DNA from: a virus | IMG/VR virus record: IMGVR_UViG_3300032006_000064 | Span: 1 to 28,559 of that record | Direction: 5' to 3' (one strand) | DNA length: 28,559 nt | In this document: positions 21,951 through 28,559 of the stretch, in pieces | How positions within the stretch are numbered: the first letter of the stretch is position 1 | Layout: each line of letters opens with the position of its first letter | Translations under genes and position numbers: made by a program | Notes under the pieces: generated by a model | Seen by the model: the letters and a program-made list of their open reading frames with translations, nothing else | Databases searched by the model: none | What the model was told of the DNA's origin: nothing

Positions 21951-22135
21951 CCGGGAATGATTTGCCCAGTGGTGATGTATGCGCCTAGAGCTGCGACAAA
22001 GCCAAGCATGGCTAGTTGTCCGTTTGTTCTTTCAGCTTGCTCTAGGATAAAGTCTGATTCTTTTTCGTTCATTAATCTTGGGGGTGTTTCTTTTGCAAAG
22101 ATGTTTTGCTTACCGTATTCGGTGATTGTTGTCAT
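21941..22135 (-). CDS. hli: High-light-inducible protein (Hli, chlorophyll a/b-binding-like)
   Basis: 64 residues. The C-terminal half carries the single Hli helix EQAERTNGQLAMLGFVAALG with the E-x-x-N-G-x-x-A-M-x-G-F chlorophyll-binding signature, followed by AYITTGQIIPGIF at the stromal end. Hli proteins sit in thylakoids next to photosystem II and dissipate excess energy or carry chlorophyll during D1 repair; cyanophages often pair hli with psbA, as here (11 bases apart). The N-terminal NIFAKETPPRLMNEKESDF is typical of phage versions. No Shine-Dalgarno sequence precedes the ATG; a 6-bp hairpin lies about 20 bases upstream. Confidence 0.97.
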   Translation of the reverse strand: MTTITEYGKQNIFAKETPPRLMNEKESDFILEQAERTNGQLAMLGFVAALGAYITTGQIIPGIF

Positions 22136-22155
22136 TACATTAAGAGGTAGATTAA

Positions 22156-22182
22156 TGGCGATGATGAAGGTTCAGGTCGCCA
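22156..22182 (-). other. Hairpin in the hli leader
   Basis: Minus strand TGGCGA, 15-base loop, TCGCCA (six perfect pairs), in the 54-base gap between the Gly/Thr-rich gene and hli. There is no T tract, so a leader or processing structure is more likely than a terminator. Confidence 0.45.
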
Positions 22183-22189
22183 CGAATAT

Positions 22190-22606
22190 TTACCAGCTTG
22201 ATGTAGATAGTGTACCTGCTGCACAGGTATCTTGATGTGGTGATAACTCAGTGGAAGTCTGTCCTACTGATACACCATTAACAGTTACTCTACCAGCTCC
22301 ATTGCCACCAGATACTGTTAGTACATCGTTGTCTGTGTAACCAAGCCCTGCTGTTTGTACTGTAGCTCCAGTAATAGCACCAGAACCATCAACAGTTAAA
22401 GTAGCTTTAGCACCAGAACCATTACCACCTGTAAGAGTAGCTGTACCAGCAGAATAACCAGATCCAGCTGTGATACCATCAAAAGCTAACACCGCTTTTT
22501 CATCAGGGTAAGGTAGCTTATAAATAGGATCGTTCTGAGCACTGGTTACATAAAGTGTTGTGATCCCTGATATATTTTTAGGGTCATACATTGTGGCATT
22601 AGCCAT
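22190..22606 (-). CDS. Gly/Thr-rich beta-repeat protein upstream of hli
   Basis: 138 residues. N-terminal MANATMYDPKNISGITTLYV with TSAQNDPIYKLPYPDEKAVL is followed by two related beta-units, ITAGSGYSAGTATLTGGNGS and TVQTAGLGYTDNDVLTVSGG, separated by GAKATLTVDGSGAITGA. The G-x-G-Y-x-x-G/D pattern occurs in many marine phage structural proteins. It resembles the C-terminal part of the protein at 18705-19082. The gene lies three bases before the 37-aa gene's end, in the scaffold-to-hli stretch, so a head-associated or decoration role is plausible. The C-terminus (TELSPHQDTCAAGTLSTSSW) is not repetitive. I cannot assign a function. Confidence 0.8.
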   Translation of the reverse strand: MANATMYDPKNISGITTLYVTSAQNDPIYKLPYPDEKAVLAFDGITAGSGYSAGTATLTGGNGSGAKATLTVDGSGAITGATVQTAGLGYTDNDVLTVSGGNGAGRVTVNGVSVGQTSTELSPHQDTCAAGTLSTSSW

Positions 22607-22608
22607 AA

Positions 22609-22722
22609 TTAATATCCTTTAGATTTGAATGTCATTTTTGCGGGTGATTTTTTAGTAGCTTTTTTAGCTGCTGCTTTCCCTGCTTTAGTGTAGGGATACT
22701 TTTTACCATTGACAGTTGGCAT
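22609..22722 (-). CDS. 37-aa very basic peptide after scaffold
   Basis: A short gene encoding MPTVNGKKYPYTKAGKAAAK followed by KATKKSPAK and TFKSKGY: about a third Lys, with no acidic residue. It begins two bases after the scaffold stop and ends two bases before the next ATG, fitting the tiling of the operon. Similar small proteins opening with P-x-VNGKKYPYT-x-AGK occur in many marine cyanophages and are left unannotated. Nucleic-acid or scaffold binding through charge is possible; nothing more can be said. Confidence 0.8.
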   Translation of the reverse strand: MPTVNGKKYPYTKAGKAAAKKATKKSPAKMTFKSKGY

Positions 22723-22724
22723 GA

Positions 22725-23507
22725 TTAGAATTGTAAGTTAGATCGTTCTAATTTATCGTAAACATCTTGACGGTATGCTGGATCTCTATCGTAACGTGGA
22801 TCAGACATAGCTCTAACTACTTCAGCTTGGCTACGGTATTGATCACCTTGTGCTTTAGCAGGTTTACCTGTTAGCAACTGTCCATCAACTCCTACACCAT
22901 CATTGTACTTAGCAGCTAATGCTTGCACTGCAAAGTATGCAGCATCTGGATTACCAGACTCCATTACTTTATCGTAACGATCAATCTCTGCTTCATCAAA
23001 ATTAGTTGATGCCCACTTAAGCATCTCATTATATTTCTTTTCTCCACCAACTGATTTCTGTAGATCAGTAGCTTGCTCAGCTGTTAGATCTGCAGTAGTC
23101 TCCTTAGCATTAGCACGATAGTCTAAGTATAACTGTGCTACATCACCGGGTTTGAGATCATTTAATTTATCTAGTATCTCATCCGAGTACTTTTCATTTT
23201 GTGATTCAGACCAGAGATCATCTAAGAAGGTGGAGTAATCAGGTTTTTCTTCTTCCTTTGTTTCTTTAACTTCTTCTTTAGCTTCCGTTTTTTCTTCTTT
23301 AACTGGAGCTTTCTCTTCCTTAGGTTCTCCAAGTTTTGATTGAAGTTCAATGTAAGCCTTTTCAAGAGCTTCCGCATCTTCAAATTTACCAGCTAGTTTT
23401 TTAGACTGCTCTTCTGCTAGTGCTTCACCAACTTTTAGTGAGTCTTGTTCTTCTGCACTGAACTCTCCTTCTTGAGGTTCAGTTGCATCATACGTTAGGG
23501 TTGCCAT
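22725..23507 (-). CDS. Capsid assembly scaffolding protein (T7 gp9-like)
   Basis: 260 residues versus about 307 in T7 gp9. Strongly acidic first half with alternating Glu/Lys tracts (EEKAPVKEEKTEAKEEVKET), then a conserved core around KPDYSTFLDDLWSESQNEKY, helices DEILDKLNDLKPGDVAQLYL and KSVGGEKKYNEMLKWASTNF, and the C-terminal basic motif VVRAMSDPRYDRDPAYRQDV, which is the gp9-family signature and contacts the capsid protein. It directs procapsid assembly and leaves before DNA packaging. It lies after the portal and a small overlapping gene. Separation from the capsid gene by hli, psbA and others is the notable departure from T7. Confidence 0.93.
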   Translation of the reverse strand: MATLTYDATEPQEGEFSAEEQDSLKVGEALAEEQSKKLAGKFEDAEALEKAYIELQSKLGEPKEEKAPVKEEKTEAKEEVKETKEEEKPDYSTFLDDLWSESQNEKYSDEILDKLNDLKPGDVAQLYLDYRANAKETTADLTAEQATDLQKSVGGEKKYNEMLKWASTNFDEAEIDRYDKVMESGNPDAAYFAVQALAAKYNDGVGVDGQLLTGKPAKAQGDQYRSQAEVVRAMSDPRYDRDPAYRQDVYDKLERSNLQF

Positions 23508-23715
23508 CTTGGGTGATTACTTTTAGATTACCTAGACCAACAGTTTCGACTTTAATACTACGTCCAATCTGTGGTTTGCCTACCTTCATACGAGGGGCGT
23601 ATTTGTTTTCTTTAACTTTCTCTTCAAAGAGTTCTTTATCTTCTTTGCTGAGAGGTGGCGTTACTTTTTTAGTACGCTTAGCCTTCCGTGGGCGGGACGG
23701 GTTGACCTTCTCCAC
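23488..23715 (-). CDS. Small basic protein between portal and scaffold
   Basis: 75 residues from a GTG at 23715 that has a near-perfect AGGAGG eight bases upstream, one of the best ribosome sites in the window. The N-terminus is Lys/Arg/Pro-rich (EKVNPSRPRKAKRTKKVTPP), followed by helical KEDKELFEEKVKENKYAPRM and a beta-like GRSIKVETVGLGNLKVITQD. It overlaps the portal end by 38 bases and the scaffold start by 20 bases, yet fills the only gap between them, which favours a real gene. T7 has small genes (7.3, 7.7) near here, but no clear relation is seen. Function unknown. Confidence 0.75.
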   Translation of the reverse strand: MEKVNPSRPRKAKRTKKVTPPLSKEDKELFEEKVKENKYAPRMKVGKPQIGRSIKVETVGLGNLKVITQDGNPNV

Positions 23716-25255
23716 CTTGTTGTCCTCCTAATAGTGCGGGGTTTTTACTTGGGTCCATCATTGGTGATCCCATCTGAGCCTTAGCTAGATCAACTTGTTG
23801 TTCTTGTTGAATTGCTTGACCCTGTTCTTGTTTCACCTCTTGCATACCTCGTACAAGGTTGAGTATATCTATACCTTGTGCAACTGCAAGTCGTTTAATA
23901 ACTTCCTCAGGGTTTATGTACTGCTGAGTAGCCTCTGGTCCCATGGTTTGTGAGATCATTGTAAGGAATTGTCCAAGACTCTCACGATCTTGACCTCTAC
24001 CTAATGCATTAACACCTGCAACAATTGTAGGTTGTACAATACCTTTAGGTAACTTAGGAATATCACCAGTCTTTTGGAAAACACTTAGCTTTCTATTCAG
24101 GTATGGTACAAGGAATTCTGTAGTGAGCACACTGAAGAGTCCTCCGAGTTGCTGTTCTAATTCCATCTGTGTCATCCTGACTTCCTCTGCTGTAGTACGT
24201 TCTGATTGACGCACATTCAATATGAGGAATGCTTCTGATAATCTTTTCTCTAAGGTTTGCATCATCTGATATGCCGTAGCAAAATCAGCTTGCTTACCTA
24301 CTTGTACTACACCTATGTCATCTGGTCTACCTTGAACGATAGCACCATTACCTGCAGCTGCAAGAGTCTGTGGTTTAGTAGTACTAGAAGGTGAGACAAC
24401 AAACACTACCTTAGCAGCTGCTGCACTACCTTCGGTGATAGCTTGTGACAGAGCTTCAAGTGACTTAAGATCACCCATAAACTCTTCCACTCTACCACGT
24501 CCATAAGGTTCTCCGTCTAAAGTATTGAACCTTAGAGGTAACCATGGTGTTGTATCAATAGGTGCTTTACTCATGGACTTAGGTATAACTTTATCGTTTA
24601 CCTCTTGGTGCCATAAGAATCTATTGTTATCACGTCTGACGTGTGTATATACATCCACGTCTTCACTGTCTTTCTCTCCATCTTGACCCGGTGCATTGGG
24701 CTGAGGGGTTAGCTCGCCTTCAAAATCGGGTAATAATTTTTTGCTAATTTTTTCTTTGGTAACAATTTCAATCACGTTACCGTTGCCATCTCTCTCTAAA
24801 ACATAACGATGTAGAGGGAAAAGCTTTAACCCTTCTTTACCCATGAAGACGAGAGCGTTACCTGCTACTACCAAATGCTTGAGTGCTTGGTGTATGATAA
24901 CACGATCATCTGATGCTGCGATAGCATCCATGATAGTTCTCTCTATCTTTGCAAAGGATAAATCTAATTCTGTTTTAACTTGAGGTTCTACTTCACCTAG
25001 CATACCATCGTTAACTTGTAACTTAAAGAAACTTGTGTTAACTGGTACAAGTGCGAGTTGTAGTTTAGCTGCTAGAGTAACCACTCCTTTAGCCCCAACC
25101 GATTGCCATGGTGTTGACAATGACTTAGCACTCTTATAGAAATCCTCTTCTCCACGAATTAGATAAGGTATTGTTAGCTTTGCTGCCTCTTCCGCTGTGT
25201 TTAGAAACTGTGAACGGTTGGATGATAAACTGTCATATCTAGTTTTAGCTGACAT
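23678..25255 (-). CDS. Portal protein / head-tail connector (T7 gp8-like)
   Basis: 525 residues versus 536 in T7 gp8. The N-terminus SAKTRYDSLSSNRSQFLNTA followed by AAKLTIPYLI, the WQSVGAKGVVTLAAKLQLAL segment, DRVIIHQALKHLVVAGNALV, the stem region PLRFNTLDGEPYGRGRVEEF and EEVRMTQMELEQQLGGLFSV are all typical of T7-like connectors. The Gln-rich helical C-terminus (VKQEQGQAIQQEQQVDLAKA) would form the crown. Twelve copies form the ring through which DNA is packaged and ejected and on which scaffold and core proteins assemble. The ATG overlaps the upstream TAA (TAATG). Confidence 0.96.
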   Translation of the reverse strand: MSAKTRYDSLSSNRSQFLNTAEEAAKLTIPYLIRGEEDFYKSAKSLSTPWQSVGAKGVVTLAAKLQLALVPVNTSFFKLQVNDGMLGEVEPQVKTELDLSFAKIERTIMDAIAASDDRVIIHQALKHLVVAGNALVFMGKEGLKLFPLHRYVLERDGNGNVIEIVTKEKISKKLLPDFEGELTPQPNAPGQDGEKDSEDVDVYTHVRRDNNRFLWHQEVNDKVIPKSMSKAPIDTTPWLPLRFNTLDGEPYGRGRVEEFMGDLKSLEALSQAITEGSAAAAKVVFVVSPSSTTKPQTLAAAGNGAIVQGRPDDIGVVQVGKQADFATAYQMMQTLEKRLSEAFLILNVRQSERTTAEEVRMTQMELEQQLGGLFSVLTTEFLVPYLNRKLSVFQKTGDIPKLPKGIVQPTIVAGVNALGRGQDRESLGQFLTMISQTMGPEATQQYINPEEVIKRLAVAQGIDILNLVRGMQEVKQEQGQAIQQEQQVDLAKAQMGSPMMDPSKNPALLGGQQGGEGQPVPPTEG

Positions 25256-26742
25256 TATATATTAAGGGATTTAAGTTGTAATTGTCTGCCTAATTGTTTA
25301 GTACCTAGTGCTGATTCACCAGCCTTAAACTTCTTAGATCTCTTTAGTCTAACTCCTTCTGCTGATCCACCAACATCCATAGTTTGTGCGTTACGGATCA
25401 TCATGTCTTGTAACGGTGCATCTATACCTGCAGCTGCATTATCGAATGCTGCTTTGGAAGTTCCGTATGAACTTGTATCTTTTACGTCTGATGTAAGTTC
25501 AGGTGTGTAGTCAACGTCTTCGTTGGTTACTACGATACCGTCATCTGTAGTATCATCATCTGTAGTATCATCATCTGTAGTATCATCATCATCTGTAATA
25601 TCATCAACGACATCATCGACATCATCTTGATTGTAATCCTGAGTACCTGCTTTCAATAGACTCCATACATTAGACTCAGTTGTTGATGTTATGTTACCAT
25701 CTTCATCGTATGTATGTTCAACACTTGGTAAGTAATCAGCTGAAGTCTTAGCTAATGTAGTAGGATCTGATACCCATTTATCTCCAGTAGCTTCACTAAC
25801 AACTGTACCCATCTCTTGGTTAGCAAGCATCCTATGAATGTTAGTAGCTCCAACGTCATCAACGCCACCACCATAGTCACCCATAGATTGGGCTGCTGTT
25901 TGCATCTTAACTTTATCAGCAACTTCGGATGCACCTAAGTCACCTGCTGCCATCATGCGATAGACATCAGTTTCAGATGCGTCAGTAAAGATGTCATCAG
26001 CTGTACCTGCAACACCATCAGCTCCGTGAAGTGATGTGTCAGCCAAACGTTGAGCATCACTAGAGTGTAAACCTAGCTCAGCTGATAGTCTATTTCTAAC
26101 TGAAGTTTCTTTCTGTTCGTTAGCATCTCCAGTGTGTTGTAGTATTCTATTGAAATCAGCTGAAGTATCACTAGCTCCATGGTGTTCAGTACCACCACTG
26201 GTCATCCAGTAATCTAGTCCAGCTTGGTCTGCATCTCTACCATAATTTTCATGGTAACCAGTACGGTATGTAGCTTCTTCACTAGAGACAAAAGATTTCG
26301 CTATGTCTTGTATACTCTGACCACTTTCAGTCCAGTAGTCTAAACCCTCTTGATCTGATGCCCTACCAAATCCTGTTTGATAAAGATCTTCTACTGAAAT
26401 ATTAGATGTATCTACATCACCAGCTACAATCTTCTCTAACCAACTCTTACCCATGGTGTCATCGGAACCACCCCATTTATCGCCTCTAGCTACAGCAGTA
26501 TCTGATTCAGATAAGCCAGCTACGTTTTGAAAAAGCTCAACTTGTGAATCAGCTTGAAGATCAGGTAGACCAGCCATGACAGCATTAGTTGAGTCTGTAC
26601 CAGCTGTTAAACCTTTAGCTTCAAGTAAAGCATTGACCATGTTATTACTGTCAGCTGTACCTGCTACTTCAGATAAAGGTTTGAAGTTATTGTTAGTAGT
26701 GTTGGCACTCATCAAGGCACCATAATTATATCTGTATGCCAT
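25255..26742 (-). CDS. Acidic protein with two DUF4214-like segments, upstream of portal
   Basis: 495 residues, Asp/Ala/Thr-rich. Residues 118-160 (EDLYQTGFGRASDQEGLDYW ... IAKSFVSSEEATYR) and 160-200 (RTGYHENYGRDADQAGLDYW) follow the DUF4214 pattern LYxxxLGRxpDxxGlxYW...I...F..S.E. Residues about 373-402 are an Asp/Thr tract (DDITDDDDTTDDDTTDD) encoded by 15-bp tandem repeats. The C-terminus is basic (RLKRSKKFKAGESALGTKQL). No signal peptide or membrane span is visible. DUF4214 is often found in secreted or surface proteins of cyanobacteria and other bacteria. Place between RNR and portal suggests a late, possibly virion protein; function unknown. Both ends overlap neighbours by TAATG, so it is coupled with the related gene upstream. 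Confidence 0.85.
   Translation of the reverse strand: MAYRYNYGALMSANTTNNNFKPLSEVAGTADSNNMVNALLEAKGLTAGTDSTNAVMAGLPDLQADSQVELFQNVAGLSESDTAVARGDKWGGSDDTMGKSWLEKIVAGDVDTSNISVEDLYQTGFGRASDQEGLDYWTESGQSIQDIAKSFVSSEEATYRTGYHENYGRDADQAGLDYWMTSGGTEHHGASDTSADFNRILQHTGDANEQKETSVRNRLSAELGLHSSDAQRLADTSLHGADGVAGTADDIFTDASETDVYRMMAAGDLGASEVADKVKMQTAAQSMGDYGGGVDDVGATNIHRMLANQEMGTVVSEATGDKWVSDPTTLAKTSADYLPSVEHTYDEDGNITSTTESNVWSLLKAGTQDYNQDDVDDVVDDITDDDDTTDDDTTDDDTTDDGIVVTNEDVDYTPELTSDVKDTSSYGTSKAAFDNAAAGIDAPLQDMMIRNAQTMDVGGSAEGVRLKRSKKFKAGESALGTKQLGRQLQLKSLNI
25541..25585 (-). repeat. Three perfect 15-bp tandem repeats
   Basis: Three identical head-to-tail copies of TCATCTGTAGTATCA (plus strand), followed by a degenerate fourth, encode the repeated Asp-Asp-Thr-Thr-Asp linker. 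In-frame copy-number change is expected between strains. Confidence 0.95.
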
Positions 26743-28034
26743 TATGTACCTCCTTTGACTGGTGCTTCAGTTGGGAATGAAGCATCTTTACGTGGTTTTC
26801 CAGTTGATACTCTCTTACCTTTAGACGCATCCCATCTAGTACTCCGTGTATCAACACTAGAATCTGTCCAGACTGTATCATTTAAAGCCATGTAATGTCT
26901 AGTAGGTTTCTTAGGTTCACCAATGTTTCTAATTGTAATAGAAGGTGCTTGGATTTTAGGTGGTGCAGCAGTCATCTTAGCTGTGATACTTTCAGGTGAA
27001 CCATACTCTTGTGGGTTGTAGTATGTTCTACCAAAATCTTTGTTACCTAAAGCGTTAGCCTCATCTGACTTCATAATGTTATGCTGTATCTGTTCAAATG
27101 ACATACCTTTACCTACTTCACCCATCCAATGAGCTAAACCATCAGCATCAGGTGTACGATTTAAGTACTGTTTATACCAACCAGTAATGTCACCTTCGTT
27201 AGCAATCCTTACACCATCATTATTAAATGAAGGTGTTGGTGCATCACCCTTAACAATCTTAAGAGACTGTGGTGGTGCTGGGGGTAACCAAGTTTTAGAT
27301 TCACCTGTTGGTTGACCAGTTAAATGGTTGTAGTATGTTGTAGTATTAGAACCAGCATCAAACTTTCTAGTTGGATAGTATTCAATCCAATCATCATCAC
27401 CTTTTTTATTAGGAGTGACATTTTTCGCTGCCCAGTCTAATGCTTCTTGCTTCTCTTCTTCAGACCAATTGTTTATAATACCTTGAGCTGTACGAACTTC
27501 TTTAACAGTATCGTACTTATTCATATAATTATCTCCAAAGAATTCCGAGTGTTGTTCAACCATCGTCTTCCTTGCAGCATCATATAAATTATCATCATTA
27601 TAACTAGCCCAATCTATCTTAGAATCTGCGGGATAGATCTCACTTGATGCCATGTGATTAAAGAACTGGTACGCACCTTCCCAATCAGCAGCACTGCCAC
27701 CATCAGAGTCAGAGGTACGTCTAATATCTAGACCCCACTCTTCACTAGCTCTATCATCTTCACCCCATGGAAAGTTTTGTCTGTCTCCATGGTATGCGTT
27801 TTGATATTCTTTTATAACATCAATACGTTTTCTATCATCCAAGGCTTCCCATTCAGGTGTGTCGTATAGATCAGCAAGCTCTTGTAAACTACCGATACCT
27901 ATCTTCTCCCATTCACCACCGTCTATGCTATCTAAAAGATCACTTGTACTTTTATGGTCTAGCCAATTGTAACCAGTCTCTGCATCGTAGCCATCATCAG
28001 GTGGTATCCATCTATTATATTTATCATAAGGCAT
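26742..28034 (-). CDS. Protein with DUF4214-like segment, upstream of portal
   Basis: 430 residues. The N-terminal half is Trp/Asp/Glu-rich (RWIPPDDGYDAETGYNWLDH, then EKIGIGSLQELADLYDTPEW). A DUF4214-like segment lies at about residues 282-330: GDITGWYKQYLNRTPDADGL, AHWMGEVGKGMSFEQIQHNI and KSDEAN. The C-terminus carries PPKIQAPSITIRNIGEP and ends with basic WDASKGKRVSTGKPRKDA. No signal peptide, membrane span or enzyme motif is recognised. The same segment type in the next gene suggests that the two proteins act together. The ATG lies within the end of the preceding small gene (11-base overlap). Minor virion protein or host-surface interactor are both possible; neither is proven. Confidence 0.85.
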   Translation of the reverse strand: MPYDKYNRWIPPDDGYDAETGYNWLDHKSTSDLLDSIDGGEWEKIGIGSLQELADLYDTPEWEALDDRKRIDVIKEYQNAYHGDRQNFPWGEDDRASEEWGLDIRRTSDSDGGSAADWEGAYQFFNHMASSEIYPADSKIDWASYNDDNLYDAARKTMVEQHSEFFGDNYMNKYDTVKEVRTAQGIINNWSEEEKQEALDWAAKNVTPNKKGDDDWIEYYPTRKFDAGSNTTTYYNHLTGQPTGESKTWLPPAPPQSLKIVKGDAPTPSFNNDGVRIANEGDITGWYKQYLNRTPDADGLAHWMGEVGKGMSFEQIQHNIMKSDEANALGNKDFGRTYYNPQEYGSPESITAKMTAAPPKIQAPSITIRNIGEPKKPTRHYMALNDTVWTDSSVDTRSTRWDASKGKRVSTGKPRKDASFPTEAPVKGGT

Positions 28035-28224
28035 CGCTTCTCACCTCTTCCATTCTATGGACAATCCACTCAACCACAGAGCGTTGTCCAGATCTGTACA
28101 TAATTTTTTGCATTGAATCCTCTGGGTTTGGTGTGGTTGGTGGAAAGTTCTCCTCTAATTCTTCGAGGATGTATTTTATGTTGGGACCAGCGATGGCCTC
28201 AAGCATATTGTGGGAGGTTGACAT
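28024..28224 (-). CDS. Small conserved helical protein before the structural genes
   Basis: 66 residues from ATG 28224 (MSTSHNMLEAIAGPNIKYIL); a second ATG at 28206 would give 60 residues and a smaller overlap with the RNR gene (8 instead of 26 bases); neither has a clear Shine-Dalgarno sequence. The core IKYILEELEENFPPTTPNPE followed by DSMQKIMYRSGQRSVVEWIV resembles a small protein found before the portal in many marine podoviruses (MYR-x-GQRSVVE motif). It is predicted helical and soluble. Function unknown. Confidence 0.75.
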   Translation of the reverse strand: MSTSHNMLEAIAGPNIKYILEELEENFPPTTPNPEDSMQKIMYRSGQRSVVEWIVHRMEEVRSDAL

Positions 28225-28559
28225 TGTTGTGTTCAAAAAAGGCTGGCATTCTGGATGCTTTGGTAGCAGAAAGTTCTGGAGCCTTGCCTTCATACATTAA
28301 GCGATCGCTTGTATCTAGCCAGAATTTTTTGTCCAAATATTTATCGTAAGTATTTATACCTAGGGGTTCGAGTACCCAGTTAATGGTGGCCTTCCTAAGT
28401 TTATCCAAAGATTGACTAGGAGAAAAGCCCAACTCGTGACATACAAGGCTATTAGCGGCCACGTGTATTTGTTCGTCTCTGGAAATATCAGCTGATACCG
28501 TTCTGAGACCAGCATCACCAGAAAAGCGAAAGAAAGGCAATAAAACAAAGAATATAGCA
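28199..28559 (-). CDS. nrdB: Ribonucleotide reductase class I small subunit, 3' part
   Basis: The open frame runs to the window edge, so about 119 C-terminal residues are seen and the true start lies outside. The segment LRTVSADISRDEQIHVAANS carries the E-x-x-H metal-ligand motif (RDEQIHV) of the class I beta subunit second half, followed by a helix with WVLEPLGINTYDKYLDKKFW. The end, SRMPAFFEHNNVNLPQYA, is a typical beta C-terminal tail with a Tyr close to the end, which binds the alpha subunit. With the large subunit (expected upstream) it reduces ribonucleotides to supply dNTPs for phage replication, often from degraded host RNA. A TTG at 28540 is inside the domain and is not the start. 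Confidence 0.88.
   Translation of the reverse strand, partial: AIFFVLLPFFRFSGDAGLRTVSADISRDEQIHVAANSLVCHELGFSPSQSLDKLRKATINWVLEPLGINTYDKYLDKKFWLDTSDRLMYEGKAPELSATKASRMPAFFEHNNVNLPQYA

Noticed and set aside
1-28559. CRISPR array, insertion sequence or integrase/attachment site
   Set aside because: No regularly spaced repeats, transposase or integrase-like proteins were seen; repeats found are all within protein genes or hairpins.

Overview
This window looks like about 28.6 kb of the late region of a T7-like cyanophage (a marine cyanopodovirus), with every supported gene on the minus strand. Read from position 28559 down to 1, gene order follows the T7 morphogenesis order: portal, scaffold, capsid, tail tube A, nozzle/tail tube B, a gp13-position protein, core proteins gp14/15/16, tail fibre and small terminase. 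A cyanobacterial host (marine Synechococcus or Prochlorococcus) is inferred from a complete photosystem II D1 gene (psbA), a high-light-inducible protein gene (hli) and small proteins of cyanobacterial and cyanophage type. Assignments rest on motifs, gene order and length seen by eye; no database search was run.

Layout in transcription order. (1) 28559-28199: 3' part of a class I ribonucleotide reductase small subunit, the end of the nucleotide-metabolism module. (2) 28224-23678: a small conserved protein, two large acidic proteins carrying DUF4214-like segments, and the portal. (3) 23715-22190: a small basic protein, the scaffold, a 37-aa basic protein and a Gly/Thr-rich beta-type protein. 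(4) 22135-20372: an auxiliary cassette inside the head module, made of hli, psbA, an 18-codon ORF resembling the start of DUF4278 proteins, and a small secreted, probably outer-membrane beta-barrel protein. (5) 20371-20107: a 265-base untranslated leader rich in inverted repeats, in front of the major capsid gene. (6) 20106-18340: capsid plus two small Ala/Gly-rich proteins, closed by a strong intrinsic terminator with a UUCG loop, placed like T7 terminator T-phi. (7) 18291-2283: tail tubes, gp13-position protein, ejection proteins, tail fibre and two accessory fibre/adhesin genes. (8) 2269-51: small genes, several with signal peptides or membrane segments, then small terminase and a short basic protein. 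No endolysin or large terminase lies inside the window.

Most junctions are tight (TAATG, ATGA or a few bases), indicating one translationally coupled late operon. The exceptions are the psbA-to-capsid interval and the capsid/tail-tube terminator, which together would allow separate control of capsid and photosynthesis genes. The psbA and capsid start codons are preceded by nearly identical AT-rich leaders without a Shine-Dalgarno sequence. The most unusual points are this shared leader, the structured capsid leader, the secreted protein at 690-1370 that lacks a normal start codon, the 18-codon ORF, and a fibre-type domain inserted in the nozzle protein.
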